Of a stretch of 40,734 nt of DNA, positions 31,639 to 40,667 are shown piece by piece. This DNA is from Roseiarcus fermentans (GTDB lineage: Bacteria; Pseudomonadota; Alphaproteobacteria; Rhizobiales; Beijerinckiaceae), in NCBI RefSeq assembly GCF_003315135.1, contig NZ_QNRK01000007.1:169765-210498 (forward strand), in the 5' to 3' direction. The translations under genes were made by a program, and so were the position numbers. Below the pieces are notes generated by a model that was given only the letters and a program-made list of their open reading frames with translations, did not search any database and was not told the origin of the DNA. The stretch's first letter is position 1; the number at the start of each line of letters is the position of its first letter.

Positions 31639-32853
31639 ATGGCGGCCATGACCGATGCCGAGATCGCCGCCCTGTGCGGCTTCATTGCCGGGGCCGGGCT
31701 CGCCGGAGCCTCGGAGACCACGCTCCTGCAGGGCTTTTGCGAGCGCGCCGTGGCGGGCGGCCTGCCGCTCGCGCGCGGCGTCGCCTTCATCGACACCCTG
31801 CACCCCTCGTACGAGGGACGGACCTTCCGCTGGGAGCGGGAGAATCCGGACGTCACCTTCACCGACTACGGGCGAAGCACCGAGGGCGAGCTCGCCGAGC
31901 GCTGGCGGACGAGCCCGTGGTTCCGGATGCTGAACGACGGCGCCTCGATCCTGCGCCGGCCCGTCAATCCCGAGACGGCCGTGGAATTCCCGGTCCTGCG
32001 CGAGCTGCTCGATGCGTCGCTGACCGACTACGTGGCGCTGCTCCACCGCTTCGACGCCGGCGCAGTCATCGGCGAGATGGACTCGTTCTATTCCGGCTGG
32101 ATGACCGACCGGCCGGAGGGCTTCTCGGACGCGGACGTCGAGGCGCTGACGCGGCTCGTGCCGCACCTCGGTCTGGCGATCAAGGCCGCCGCGCTCGCCC
32201 GCATCGCCGAGACGCTGGTCGAGACCTACCTCGGCCGGGACGCCGGCCGGCGGGTGCTCAGCGGACGGATCGAGCGCGGGGTCGCCGAGCGGATCAAGAC
32301 GGTGCTCTGGTTCAGCGATCTTCGCGGCTACACCCGCATTTCCGACACCGCCGAGCCCGAGCAGATCATCCCGCTGCTCAACGACTACGCCGAAGCGGTG
32401 GTGACCGCGGTCCACGCCAATGCGGGCGACGTGCTGAAACTGATCGGCGACGGGGTGCTGGCGATCTTCCCGGCGCAGGACCGGGCGCGGGCGACGGCCG
32501 CAGCGCTCATGGCGGCGCGGCAGGCGCGCGCCGCGGTCGCCGAGCTCAACGCGCGCCGCGGCGCCGAAGGGCTTCCCACCACGGACCTGTATCTCGGCCT
32601 CCATCTCGGCTTCGTGTTCTACGGCAACATCGGCAGCAAGGAGCGGCTCGACTTCACCGTCGTCGGCCCCGCGGTCAACGAAGTGTCGCGGATCGCGGCC
32701 ATGTGCCGGTCGGTGGATCAGCCGGTGCTGATCTCGTCCGCCTTCGAACAGTCCTGCACGGCGGAGCCCCGGCCGTTCGTGTCGGTGGGTCGCTACGCGC
32801 TCAGGGGGGTGGGGAAGCCGCAGGAGCTCTTTACGCTCGACCGGGACGGGTGA
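31639..32853 (+). CDS. Class III adenylate/guanylate cyclase
   Basis: 404 residues from the ATG at 31639 (31648 is also possible). Residues 1-185 are a sensory region of unknown ligand, probably GAF-like (DYVALLHRFDAGAVIGEMDS, SDADVEALTRLVPHLGLAIK). The cyclase domain starts near 215 with VLWFSDLRGYTRISDT, followed by NDYAEAVV and GDVLKLIGDGVLAIFP, then GLHLGFVFYGNIGSKERLDF and VVGPAVNEVSRIA. Metal-binding Asp residues are D227 and D271, and K267 in DVLKLIGDG sits where adenylate-specific enzymes have lysine, so cAMP is the likely product. No membrane segment, so cytoplasmic. Divergent from the sugar-acid operon. Confidence 0.92.
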   Translation: MAAMTDAEIAALCGFIAGAGLAGASETTLLQGFCERAVAGGLPLARGVAFIDTLHPSYEGRTFRWERENPDVTFTDYGRSTEGELAERWRTSPWFRMLNDGASILRRPVNPETAVEFPVLRELLDASLTDYVALLHRFDAGAVIGEMDSFYSGWMTDRPEGFSDADVEALTRLVPHLGLAIKAAALARIAETLVETYLGRDAGRRVLSGRIERGVAERIKTVLWFSDLRGYTRISDTAEPEQIIPLLNDYAEAVVTAVHANAGDVLKLIGDGVLAIFPAQDRARATAAALMAARQARAAVAELNARRGAEGLPTTDLYLGLHLGFVFYGNIGSKERLDFTVVGPAVNEVSRIAAMCRSVDQPVLISSAFEQSCTAEPRPFVSVGRYALRGVGKPQELFTLDRDG

Positions 32854-33572
32854 GGCGCGTTTTGGATTCGCGGCCGCCTTTCTCGGCCGAAATGAGCCTT
32901 TTCAAGACCTTGCAGGGCAAGTCGAACGCGGTTCGCAGCGAAGCGATCCGGGGGCCGCTGGGCTGCCGGCAGTTTGCGCAGACGTGATCTGCGGCGCGGA
33001 TTGCTTTGTTCCACCGGGCTCATCGACCCCGGGGGCGCTCCTGGCGCCGGCGCCGCGCCATCGTGAATGAAAATTCGATGGTCGCCCGACGCCGCGCCAT
33101 GCGCGTCGCGCCGGTCGCCTTGGTCAGCCATTTCATTTTCGTAGACTGCGTCGTCCCGGCGCGGCGGGCCGGCGCCTTTCGGCCAGTCTTGGGTCGCCAA
33201 GGCGGACGAACAGACCCGGCGGCGAGTCCGCCGTGGGCGCTGATGCAAAGCCGCCGTGATGGCGGGGGGCGCCGCCGTGGCCTGACGTTGGCTTGACCGG
33301 ACGCTGCCGTTCCTGCTGCTGAACAAAGTCGGGAAAGGAGAGATTACCAGCCGGGACCTCGTAGTTGTACAATGCTCACTTTGATTACGCCGACATTCGA
33401 TAGGCAAGTTTCTTTCCGACGCCGTCAACAAGTCTTGGCGATAAATTCTGGATCGGTTAATATTTGACAGCCCGTGTCGCTCCCCATTATTATAAATTCA
33501 CTTCAGATCGGGTTCGAACCCAACGGAGTGGCGCCTCCGAGCTTCGGCGACGTCTGCGTTGAGGACAGACCA
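32854..33572. other. Intergenic region upstream of the hybrid histidine kinase
   Basis: About 720 bp. Small open frames exist on both strands (for example 33006-33296 plus and 33133-33372 minus), but their starts are weak and the sequences are low-complexity and arginine-rich, so I do not call them. The last 110 bp (33360-33470) are AT-rich and likely hold the kinase promoter. Confidence 0.45.
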
Positions 33573-35204
33573 ATGATGGCCGTATCGTCCGAGTTTGGTC
33601 CCGCCGGCAAGTCCGCGCTCCCCGGCCCGCAGCCCGCCTGCGATCACGACTTTCTGCCGAGCGCCGAGGATGGCGCGCGTTTCGTGCGGGCGTTTCTACA
33701 AATCAGAAATCCGGAGCGGCTTCAGGCGGTTCTCGAATTCGTCAAGGCCAACGAAATCCTGGGCAGCATCGCGGATGGGGTCTACGCTCTCGATGAGAAT
33801 TGGCGGTGTGTCTATTTCAACGATCCGGCGGAGAGTCTGCTCGGAGCGCGGCGCGAAAAGGTCATGGGCCGCCTCTTCTTCGACGTGTTTCCGGAGCTTC
33901 TCGGAAGCGTGGTCCACGACAACTATCGACGGGTGATGGACGGGCGGACGCCTGTTCAGTTCGAGACGATGTCGCCGGTCGGGGAACGGTGGAACTCCTA
34001 TTCCGTCAGCCCGAAGCGCGGCGGCGGAGTCTCCGTCCACTTTCACGACATCTCCGAGCGGAAGCGGGCCGAGGGTGAGATCGCCAAGGCGCGCAACGAG
34101 GCCGAGCGCGCCAATCAGGCCAAATCCAAGTTTCTCGCGGCGGCGAGCCACGACCTGCGCCAACCCGTGCAGTCGCTGGTCCTGTTGATGGCGTTGGCGG
34201 AGCGACAGATCGCCGCCAGCCCGCAGGCGCGCGAAACCCTGGCCATGATGCAGAAGTCCCTCCATGGACTGGAGGGGCTGCTCACCGCCATTCTCGACAT
34301 TTCGCGACTCGACGCGGGTGTGGAATCGCATCCCGAACTGGTCGATCTGGCCGCGCTCCTGCGCGGTCTCGCGCTCGAATACCAACCGAAAGCCGACAAT
34401 GCCGGTCTCGTCCTGCGCACGGCGATCGCCCCGAGCCTGTGGGTGTCGACCGATCCGGCCCTGCTCGAGCGTGCGCTGCGAAACCTGATCGAAAACGCAA
34501 TTCACTACACGCGCCGCGGGGGCGCGGTGTTGGGGTTGAGACGGCGGAACGGGAGGGTCCGCATCGACGTCGTCGACACCGGGATCGGCATACCGCGCGA
34601 CCGCCAGGCGGATATCTTCGACGAGTTCGTTCAGATCGACAATCCCGGCCGGAATCTGGGGCGCGGGCTCGGTCTCGGTCTCGCGATCGTACAGCGGATC
34701 GCGCGGCTGCTCGGCGCGACCGTCGAGGTGAATTCGAAAATCGGGCGGGGATCGCGGTTCTCTCTCCTTCTCTCCGGCGCCGAGCAGCCTCGGGGGGAGG
34801 AGGCCGAGGTCGCCGCCGAGGTCGAAGATCCCGGCGGACGCGTGCTGATCGTCGAGGACAACGCTGTCGTCCTGAAGAGCCTGGAGGGCTCGCTCGCCGG
34901 GTGGGGCTATGAGGTCGCCACGGCTTCGACGGGCGAGGAGGCGCTGCGCCTCGCCGAGGGCGAAGACTGGAAATTCGACGCCATCGTCACCGACCAGCAC
35001 CTCGGAGGGGGCATGACCGGCGTTGACATGACGAAAGCGTTCGCACGCCGCGCGGCTCGTTGCGTGCCGGCCGTCATCTTGACCGGCGACACCTCCCTGG
35101 AAGGCATTTCCCAGATCGTCGCGAGCGGATTCCAGATGATGCACAAACCCGTCGCCGCCGAGTCTCTGAGGCGAAATCTCGCAAGGCTCGTGAGGGGCCG
35201 GTAG
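33573..35204 (+). CDS. PAS-domain hybrid histidine kinase with C-terminal receiver
   Basis: 543 residues from the ATG at 33573, chosen for the GAGGA 10 bases upstream. A GTG at 33474 would add 33 residues. Order: PAS domain at about 55-160 (EILGSIADGVYALDENWRCV, ending VHFHDISERKRAE), a short coiled region, HisKA with H193 (AASHDLRQPVQSL), HATPase at about 290-400 (NLIENAIHYT, DTGIGIPRD, GRGLGLGLAIVQRIA), then a receiver from about 423 (VLIVEDN) with the phospho-acceptor D474 (IVTDQHL). No membrane segments, so the signal is cytoplasmic. No separate response regulator gene is adjacent. The HDLRQP H-box is typical of alphaproteobacterial soluble hybrid kinases. Confidence 0.93.
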   Translation: MMAVSSEFGPAGKSALPGPQPACDHDFLPSAEDGARFVRAFLQIRNPERLQAVLEFVKANEILGSIADGVYALDENWRCVYFNDPAESLLGARREKVMGRLFFDVFPELLGSVVHDNYRRVMDGRTPVQFETMSPVGERWNSYSVSPKRGGGVSVHFHDISERKRAEGEIAKARNEAERANQAKSKFLAAASHDLRQPVQSLVLLMALAERQIAASPQARETLAMMQKSLHGLEGLLTAILDISRLDAGVESHPELVDLAALLRGLALEYQPKADNAGLVLRTAIAPSLWVSTDPALLERALRNLIENAIHYTRRGGAVLGLRRRNGRVRIDVVDTGIGIPRDRQADIFDEFVQIDNPGRNLGRGLGLGLAIVQRIARLLGATVEVNSKIGRGSRFSLLLSGAEQPRGEEAEVAAEVEDPGGRVLIVEDNAVVLKSLEGSLAGWGYEVATASTGEEALRLAEGEDWKFDAIVTDQHLGGGMTGVDMTKAFARRAARCVPAVILTGDTSLEGISQIVASGFQMMHKPVAAESLRRNLARLVRGR

Positions 35205-35261
35205 TCTTCGGCCGCGCCGGAGCCGAATTCGAAACGAACTGCCTGCCGGATCGGACCCCAG

Positions 35262-36155
35262 ATGCGAGAATCGAATGAGGCCGCGCGCAAGACCGTGGCG
35301 CGCGCCGCCGCTGTGACGGCGCCGACAGACCGCGGTCCTGCGAGCGCCTGGACGTCCGATCCCGGACCGCTCCGCTGCCCGGGTTGCCACGGCGCCTTGC
35401 GCCGGACGGATGCCGGCTTCGCCTGCGACGCGGGCGGCTGCGGCGCGCGTCTCGCCGTTCGCGACGGCGTGCTGGCCGTCCGCGACGTCATGACCGGCGA
35501 CAACAGGATCGCGGCCGACTTTTACAACAGCAAGCTATGGCCGAGACTTCGGGTCTGGGACAGCCTGTTCTGGCTCGTCAACGGCGGCCAGAGGCGCGCG
35601 CGCCAGGTGGCGCTGCGCCATCTGCCGAAGGGCGGCGGAATCCGGCTGCTCGACGTCGCGATCGGCGACGGCGTCTATACGAGCTGGCTGCCCGGGGACT
35701 GGTCGGTCGTCGGCGTCGACATTTCCATCGCTCAGCTCCTCGCCTGCCAGCGCCGCAACGCCGACCGCGCTCTCAGGCTCGTCCTCGGCGAAGCCGAAGA
35801 CCTGCCGTTCCGCGACCGGACGTTCGACGCCGTGCTCAGCAACGGCGGCTTCAATCACTTCAACGATCCCGAGGCGGCGCTGCGCGAGATGGTCCGTGTC
35901 GCCAGGCCCGGCGCGCCGATCGTCGTCGCGGACGAGAGACCGGACTTCCTCGATATCGGCCATCGGGCGGGCGTGCCCGCGCTCGACCGCTGGATCGCCT
36001 CGAGGCTGATGAGCATGGGCGACGACTTTGCCGACGTGATCGAGCGCCACCGATCGCTCGACATCGCCGCGATAGGCCGGCGCGTCCTGAAAGACTGCCG
36101 CTACGAGGTCGTCTGGCGCGGCCTGGGCTATCTGATGGTCGGCGCCGCCCCGTGA
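35262..36155 (+). CDS. SAM-dependent methyltransferase with N-terminal zinc ribbon
   Basis: 297 residues. A Trm112-like zinc ribbon is seen at 37-75: LRCPGCHGAL, then FACDAGGCGARLAVRDGVL. The class I methyltransferase part has motif I RLLDVAIGDGVYTSWL (128-143), VVGVDISIAQL, AEDLPFRDRTFDAVLSNGGF and ALREMVRVARPGAPIVVADE, as in UbiE-like enzymes. The substrate cannot be told. It starts 57 bp downstream of the histidine kinase on the same strand, so the two may be co-transcribed. Upstream codons at the start are Ala/Arg-rich and the exact start is less sure than the domain calls. Confidence 0.88.
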   Translation: MRESNEAARKTVARAAAVTAPTDRGPASAWTSDPGPLRCPGCHGALRRTDAGFACDAGGCGARLAVRDGVLAVRDVMTGDNRIAADFYNSKLWPRLRVWDSLFWLVNGGQRRARQVALRHLPKGGGIRLLDVAIGDGVYTSWLPGDWSVVGVDISIAQLLACQRRNADRALRLVLGEAEDLPFRDRTFDAVLSNGGFNHFNDPEAALREMVRVARPGAPIVVADERPDFLDIGHRAGVPALDRWIASRLMSMGDDFADVIERHRSLDIAAIGRRVLKDCRYEVVWRGLGYLMVGAAP

Positions 36156-36356
36156 AAACGCGGACTCGGGTTGGAGCCGGAGCGAAGCGAAGGGGCGCCG
36201 CCGTCGTTGCATTGGAGCGTGCATTGTAAGCAGGGAGCGCCCGGCTGGTAAACTTATACCTCGCGGGGCCCGCCTCGAACCCGCCGCCTCGGCGGGAAAT
36301 TGGATACGGTTCCATTTTGTATTGCTTTAAGACGTCCGCTAAACTATGATATCTGG

Positions 36357-37112
36357 ATGAAGGGCATCGGCCTCGGATCCGCAGCGACGAAACTGACGGA
36401 TAAAATACTTGGCTATAATACCGACGATGTGGTCGATATCATGAAGGATATCGCTGCGGAGTACGGGCTCTCTCATATTGCGTATTTGTGTCTCGCTTCT
36501 GGAAAGAGCGCTGAATCGAATTTGCTGACGTCGTTCGTCACATTTTCTAAAGACTGGCAAGTGCGTTACTTTCTCAAGCAGTACAGTACGATTGATCCAA
36601 TCCTGGAATGGGGTCGCGCAGCGATTGTTCCGTTCGATTGGGAGACTGTCGAGAAAGATGACCCGGTCATCATTGAATTCTTTAAAGACGCGCTTCGCTA
36701 TCATGTCGGCCGAAACGGGATTTCTATTCCTGTCAGAAATCGCAACAACCTGAATTCGCTGGTCTCGTTTACCAGCGACGCGCCGCGGCCGACGTGGGAG
36801 GCGTTCAAGAAACACAACATGATCAGGCTTCAGCATCTTGCGGTGCTGATCGACTCGGCGACCAGCGTCGGCGCCAAGATTCCCGTGCCCTCGATTCAGC
36901 TTTCGCGACGCGAGGAGCAATGTCTCATCTGGGCGGCCCGGGGAAAAACACAGCATGAAATAGGACAAATATTGGGGCTGAGCCCCGCGAGCGTCCGAAG
37001 TCACCTGGATACGACGCGCCATAAGCTGCGCTGCCTCAACCTCGCCCATACGGTCGGCGTCGCCATCGCCACCGGCGTGCTCCCGGCAGCCGCGCTGAAG
37101 GAAAGTTTTTAG
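36357..37112 (+). CDS. luxR: LuxR-family quorum-sensing regulator
   Basis: 251 residues from the ATG at 36357. An autoinducer-binding domain covers 20-170, with the conserved ligand-pocket residues W67, Y71, D80 and W95 (KDWQVRYFLKQYSTIDP, FDWE), then RNGISIPVRNRNN. A GerE/LuxR helix-turn-helix runs at about 184-245: LSRREEQCLIWAARGKTQHE, then GLSPASVRSHLDTTRHKL. Binding of an acyl-homoserine lactone should change its DNA binding. The luxI-type gene lies 764 bp downstream on the opposite strand, so the pair is convergent. The first half of the gene is AT-richer than its flanks. Confidence 0.93.
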   Translation: MKGIGLGSAATKLTDKILGYNTDDVVDIMKDIAAEYGLSHIAYLCLASGKSAESNLLTSFVTFSKDWQVRYFLKQYSTIDPILEWGRAAIVPFDWETVEKDDPVIIEFFKDALRYHVGRNGISIPVRNRNNLNSLVSFTSDAPRPTWEAFKKHNMIRLQHLAVLIDSATSVGAKIPVPSIQLSRREEQCLIWAARGKTQHEIGQILGLSPASVRSHLDTTRHKLRCLNLAHTVGVAIATGVLPAAALKESF

Positions 37113-37283
37113 GCGGACTCCACCCCCGAAGCGAATGGGCGTTATCCTTTGTTCGCCTTTTGATCTCCCCGTTTCCGCGCGTTGCCAAGGGTCACGGGCT
37201 TGGTTAAGCATCGGGAGATGATCAATTTGCTTCGATCGGAGAATGATTTGGGACCTGGTCGCCCGATATGTGCAAGTTTTCCG

Positions 37284-37481
37284 ATGTCCGATCCACTTCC
37301 GATCGATCGGCGGGCGCACCGTCGCGGCATTCTGAGTGGCGTGGAAACAGCGCTGACCAAGGCCCGAATGGACGTCGAAGCGGTTGAATGTCCGACTCTT
37401 GCCTACTTCATCGATATGGCCATTGCCGAAGTCCAATATAACCTGAGGTCCGATCAGGAAGGAACTGCGGGCACAGCGTAG
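37284..37481 (+). CDS. Small hypothetical protein next to luxR
   Basis: 65 residues, with earlier starts at 37218 or 37182 also possible. The sequence (MSDPLPIDRRAHRRGILSGV, then ALTKARMDVEAVECPTLAYF, IDMAIAEVQYNL) looks like a short two-helix protein, with the pattern of small proteins seen in Hyphomicrobiales. No ribosome site decides the start. It is 171 bp downstream of luxR in the same direction. Function unknown. Coding status rests on amino-acid plausibility only. Confidence 0.5.
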   Translation: MSDPLPIDRRAHRRGILSGVETALTKARMDVEAVECPTLAYFIDMAIAEVQYNLRSDQEGTAGTA

Positions 37482-37875
37482 AAGGATGACCGACATGATT
37501 TCGTTCGCCGGCGACGCCACGCGCCCGTGACCGCTCGGCGAACCCTGATTCAGCGGTCTTGCCGCCGCCGCCTTGCTCCTCGGGAGGGAGGGATCGCCCC
37601 TTTCTCCCGATAGGGAAGGGGGCGCCGCGATCCGGCCGGGTGATCGGCTCGGAGGCGGGCGCCTTGCTTTCCACCCTTGATGTCCTGCGCCACCTCGCCG
37701 GCGCTCGACGTCTCCCCCGCCCGGGGTCTCCTCCCTCCTCGGGCGGGGCTACCTTTCGCCCGCGTATTGCAGGCGAGGTCCGCCGCCGCCGCGGCGCTTT
37801 CACCGCCTCAGGGACGCGGAATCGGGCGTCGCCGATGACGGTCGCGTCCGACCGCCGAACCGAGAGCGCGGTCGC
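37482..37875. other. Intergenic region between convergent luxR-side and luxI genes
   Basis: 394 bp, no gene seen. It has several GC-rich inverted stretches (CTCGGGAGGGAGGG, TTTCTCCCGATAGGGAAGGG, CCCGCCCGGGGTCTCC ... CCTCGGGCGGGG) that would fold in RNA and may stop transcription from both sides. No classic T-tract follows them. Confidence 0.45.
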
Positions 37876-38517
37876 TCATGCGAAGGCGAATTCCCTCGCG
37901 CCCGGCGCCAGGACGGTCGGCCCCATCTGCAGGTCCTCCCGCAGCGATTGCAGGCGAACGACGTCGGGCTCGAACAGGGCCGCATAGGCCATTGTGGCGC
38001 CGATGCGCCGCGGTCGACCGATGATCGCCGGCTCGCATCCGACCGCCCTCAGGACGCGGAAGATGCGCGCGTCGAACACGGAGACGATCTGGGTGAGGCC
38101 GGCGATCAGCGCGACCTCTCCGATGCCTGCGATCAACTCGCTCATCACATAGTTGACGCCGTTCCGGCTCTGCTTCGGCTGCCCCTCCGCCGCGACCGCG
38201 CAGATCCGCGAACTCTCCCAGATCGTCGCGCTTTCCACCCTCTCGCCGTCCTCCAGCAATTGCGGGAAAACGTCGCGCAACATGTTCGGCCCCGTCGTCG
38301 GAAGCAGGCGCAACGAACCCCAGTAGCGCCCGGTGATGGGGTCGACCGACACCAGATACAGGGGATTGAGATCGTCGAAACGGTCGCGCTCGTAGCCGTC
38401 CTTCACGATGACGTCCCAGCCGAGCCGTTCAAAGAAAACCTCGGCCCGATTGCGAAACATCTCGTCCATTTCCCTGGGGAAACAGGACGCCCGCGCGCCT
38501 TCGATGAGCTTAAGCAT
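37876..38517 (-). CDS. luxI: Acyl-homoserine-lactone synthase (LuxI family)
   Basis: 213 residues, with GGAGGAG 12 bases before the ATG. LuxI enzymes join S-adenosylmethionine and an acyl-ACP/CoA to make the quorum-sensing lactone. Conserved positions are seen in MFRNRAEVFFERLGWDV (Arg, Phe and Trp of the active site), ERDRFDDLNPLYLV (Asp pair), GRYWGSLRLLPTTGPNML, FPQLL and WESSRICAV (Glu and Arg). Complete. The product's acyl chain cannot be told. Its 550-bp upstream region is AT-rich and includes an imperfect palindrome that could be the LuxR site. Confidence 0.95.
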   Translation of the reverse strand: MLKLIEGARASCFPREMDEMFRNRAEVFFERLGWDVIVKDGYERDRFDDLNPLYLVSVDPITGRYWGSLRLLPTTGPNMLRDVFPQLLEDGERVESATIWESSRICAVAAEGQPKQSRNGVNYVMSELIAGIGEVALIAGLTQIVSVFDARIFRVLRAVGCEPAIIGRPRRIGATMAYAALFEPDVVRLQSLREDLQMGPTVLAPGAREFAFA

Positions 38518-39070
38518 GGCGTAGATTTCTCCTCCGTTTCCGATCGCGCAGTCTCACGCGAGAAATCGTCGGTAAACGAACGAATGCGTGACACCAATTT
38601 GGCCGAACAGCAACAATTCTTTTCATGCAAAACCGCATTTGTATTCGCTCTGATATGTAATACGTTGCTTACTTTCACGTTATAACAGATATGTTAACTA
38701 TCAACGAGGACCTAATCACCCACGAAGGCGACGATATTGATATTCCATCTCAGCTGAATTGTCCAGTTGAAGCATAGAAGAAGCGATAGGTCTCATCTAT
38801 ACAATAGACAGACCGCTAAGACATTACTCCGGTGATGTAGACAATATGTCCGTACGACAATGGTCTCGTCAGCATGAATTGCGAACGCAAACGAGTCGTC
38901 GGGCGGAACGATCGAGCGCCGCCGCGGCTCGAGCGGCGGCTCGTCTTTCTCCGCTCCCGAGGCGGCTCCTCGGCAGGCCGGAGGCGAGTCGGGCGGGAAG
39001 GTCCGCGACCACGCGCGCCGACCGGGACCCGGCTTGACGGCGCTCGCGCCCGGTCGGATACGACCCGGCG
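38518..39070. other. AT-rich then GC-rich intergenic region between luxI and an ABC operon
   Basis: 553 bp between divergent genes. Bases 38600-38860 are the most AT-rich stretch of the right arm, with GTTATAAC and GTTAAC palindromes near 38680-38696. A 28-codon ORF lies at 38691-38777 (MLTINEDLITHEGDDIDIPS), acidic, with no clear ribosome site. I do not call it. After 38880 the DNA is GC-rich and probably holds the leader of the ABC transporter genes. Confidence 0.5.
38626..38643 (-). promoter_or_regulatory. Candidate lux-box-like palindrome upstream of luxI
   Basis: TGCAAAACCGCATTTGTA is an imperfect 18-bp dyad, symmetric at 12 of 18 positions (T-CAAA--CG--TTTG-A), 109 bp upstream of the luxI start in an AT-rich region. 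LuxR-type regulators bind 18-20-bp dyads upstream of luxI. The match to known lux boxes is only by symmetry and place, so this is a suggestion. Confidence 0.3.
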
Positions 39071-39820
39071 ATGAGCCCGCCAGTCCTTTCGGTCGAAAAC
39101 CTCGCCAAGACCTTCCGATCGGTGCGGGCGGTCGGCGGCGTCTCGTTTTCCGTCTCCGCCGGCGAGATCGTCGGTCTCCTCGGTCCCAACGGCGCCGGCA
39201 AGACCACCACCATCAACATGATCCTCGGCGTGCTCGAGCCGACGTCGGGGCGGATCGTGATCGAGGGCGTCGACCTTCGGGCGGATCGGAGCGCGGCGCT
39301 CGGCCGAACCAACTTCGCCGCCGTCTACGCGCCGCTCCCGGGCAATCTGACCGTCGAGCAGAACCTGCGCGTGTTCGCCCGCGTTTACGCCATCGACAGA
39401 CCCGAGGAGCGGATCGAGCGCCTGCTCGACACCTACGACCTGAAAAAATTCCGGCGCGTCAAGGCGGGCGTGCTGTCCTCAGGCGAGCAGACGCGCCTGT
39501 CGCTCGCCAAGGCGATGCTGAACGAGCCCAACCTCCTGCTGCTCGACGAGCCGACCGCCTCGATCGACCCGTCGTCCGCCCGCGGCATCCGCGCCGGCAT
39601 CGCCGGCCTCGTGGAATCGGGACATTGCGGCGTCTTGTGGACGAGCCACAACATGGTCGAGGTCGAGGCCGTCTGCGATCGGGTGCTGTTCCTGTCGCGC
39701 GGGCGGATCGTCCTCGAAGGCGATCCCAAGCGGCTGCCGGGCGAGCACGGCGTCGAGACGCTCGACGACCTGTTCGTCACGGTGGCGCAGGAACGGCTGG
39801 CGGCCGGAGACCTGGCGTGA
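39071..39820 (+). CDS. ABC-2 type exporter, ATP-binding protein
   Basis: 249 residues. Walker A is GPNGAGKTT, signature is LSSGEQTRLSLAKAML, Walker B is LLLLDEPTASIDP, and the switch His is in TSHNM. The pattern (TTTINMILGVLEPTSGRIVI) is that of drug, polysaccharide or natural-product exporters paired with ABC-2 permeases. Its stop overlaps the permease start by GTGA, so they are translated together. The substrate is unknown. No glycan or drug genes lie beside it except possibly those beyond the window. Confidence 0.93.
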   Translation: MSPPVLSVENLAKTFRSVRAVGGVSFSVSAGEIVGLLGPNGAGKTTTINMILGVLEPTSGRIVIEGVDLRADRSAALGRTNFAAVYAPLPGNLTVEQNLRVFARVYAIDRPEERIERLLDTYDLKKFRRVKAGVLSSGEQTRLSLAKAMLNEPNLLLLDEPTASIDPSSARGIRAGIAGLVESGHCGVLWTSHNMVEVEAVCDRVLFLSRGRIVLEGDPKRLPGEHGVETLDDLFVTVAQERLAAGDLA

Positions 39821-40620
39821 ACCGCGTCCGGGTCGGCGCGATCGTGCTGCGCATTCTCTATCTCTACCGGGGCAGTCCGCAGCGGGTGTTCCCGATCTTC
39901 ATCTGGGTCGCGGTCGACATTCTGCTCTGGGGCTTCCTGACCCGCTATCTGAATTCCGTGTCGCAAGCCGGGTTCGATTTCGTTCCGGCGCTGCTCGGCG
40001 CCGTGCTCCTGTGGGATTTCCTGACGCGGGTGATGCAAGGCGTGACCATGGCCTTTTTCGAGGACGTCTGGTCGCGCAACTTTCTCAACCTGTTCGCCTC
40101 GCCGCTGAAAATCTCGGAATATCTGGCCGGGCTGGTGATCGCCGCGGTCGCTGCGAGCCTGCTCAGCCTCGTCGCGATGGTGGTGTTCGCCCGCGCCGCC
40201 TTCGGCCTGTCGTTCCTCGTCTACGGAACCGCGCTCGCGCCGTTCGTCGCCGTGCTGTTTCTGACCGGCATCGCCATGGGCGTCGCCGCCGCGGCGCTCG
40301 TGCTTCGCCTCGGCCCGGCGTCCGAGTGGCTGATCTGGCCGATCCCGATGATCGTGTCGCCGTTCGCCGGCGTGTTCTACCCGCTGCACGTCCTGCCGGG
40401 CTGGATGCGGGCGATCGCGGTCGCGCTGCCGCCGTCCTACGTGTTCGAGGGCATGCGGGCGGTGGTGGCGGGGGAGCCCGCGCCGTGGGGCGGCCTCGCC
40501 GCCGCAGCCGGGCTCGCGCTCGTCTACCTCGGGTCCGCCTGTTTCCTGTTCGGAGCGGTTTACAAGACCGCGATCCGCACCGGCCTCATCGCGCGTTACA
40601 GCGCGGAATCGGTGAGCTGA
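39817..40620 (+). CDS. ABC-2 type exporter, permease protein
   Basis: 267 residues from a GTG overlapping the ATPase stop (GTGA). Six membrane segments are visible, including VFPIFIWVAVDILLWGFLT, FVPALLGAVLLWDFLTRVM, LAGLVIAAVAASLLSLVAMV, ALAPFVAVLFLTGIAMGVAA, LIWPIPMIVSPFAGVFYPLH and a last one near GLAAAAGLALVYLGSACFLF. The P-x-S-x-V-F-E-G-M-R segment (ALPPSYVFEGMRAVV) is a typical ABC-2 feature. It forms a homodimer with the ATPase in the inner membrane. Substrate unknown. Confidence 0.92.
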   Translation: MNRVRVGAIVLRILYLYRGSPQRVFPIFIWVAVDILLWGFLTRYLNSVSQAGFDFVPALLGAVLLWDFLTRVMQGVTMAFFEDVWSRNFLNLFASPLKISEYLAGLVIAAVAASLLSLVAMVVFARAAFGLSFLVYGTALAPFVAVLFLTGIAMGVAAAALVLRLGPASEWLIWPIPMIVSPFAGVFYPLHVLPGWMRAIAVALPPSYVFEGMRAVVAGEPAPWGGLAAAAGLALVYLGSACFLFGAVYKTAIRTGLIARYSAESVS

Positions 40621-40667
40621 CCTGCTGCGCCCCGACCGCCAGGGCTCCGAATCCGGGTTAATGTGCC

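Noticed and set aside
33133-33372. Minus-strand ORF (MYNYEVPAGNLSFPDF...) as a small gene
   Set aside because: It starts at TTG with no ribosome site, and the second half is Arg/Pro noise. The first 25 residues look protein-like but are not enough.
33508-33530. tRNA-like T-arm (GGGTTCGAACCC)
   Set aside because: Only a 3-bp stem forms, and no acceptor, D-arm or anticodon arm can be folded around it.
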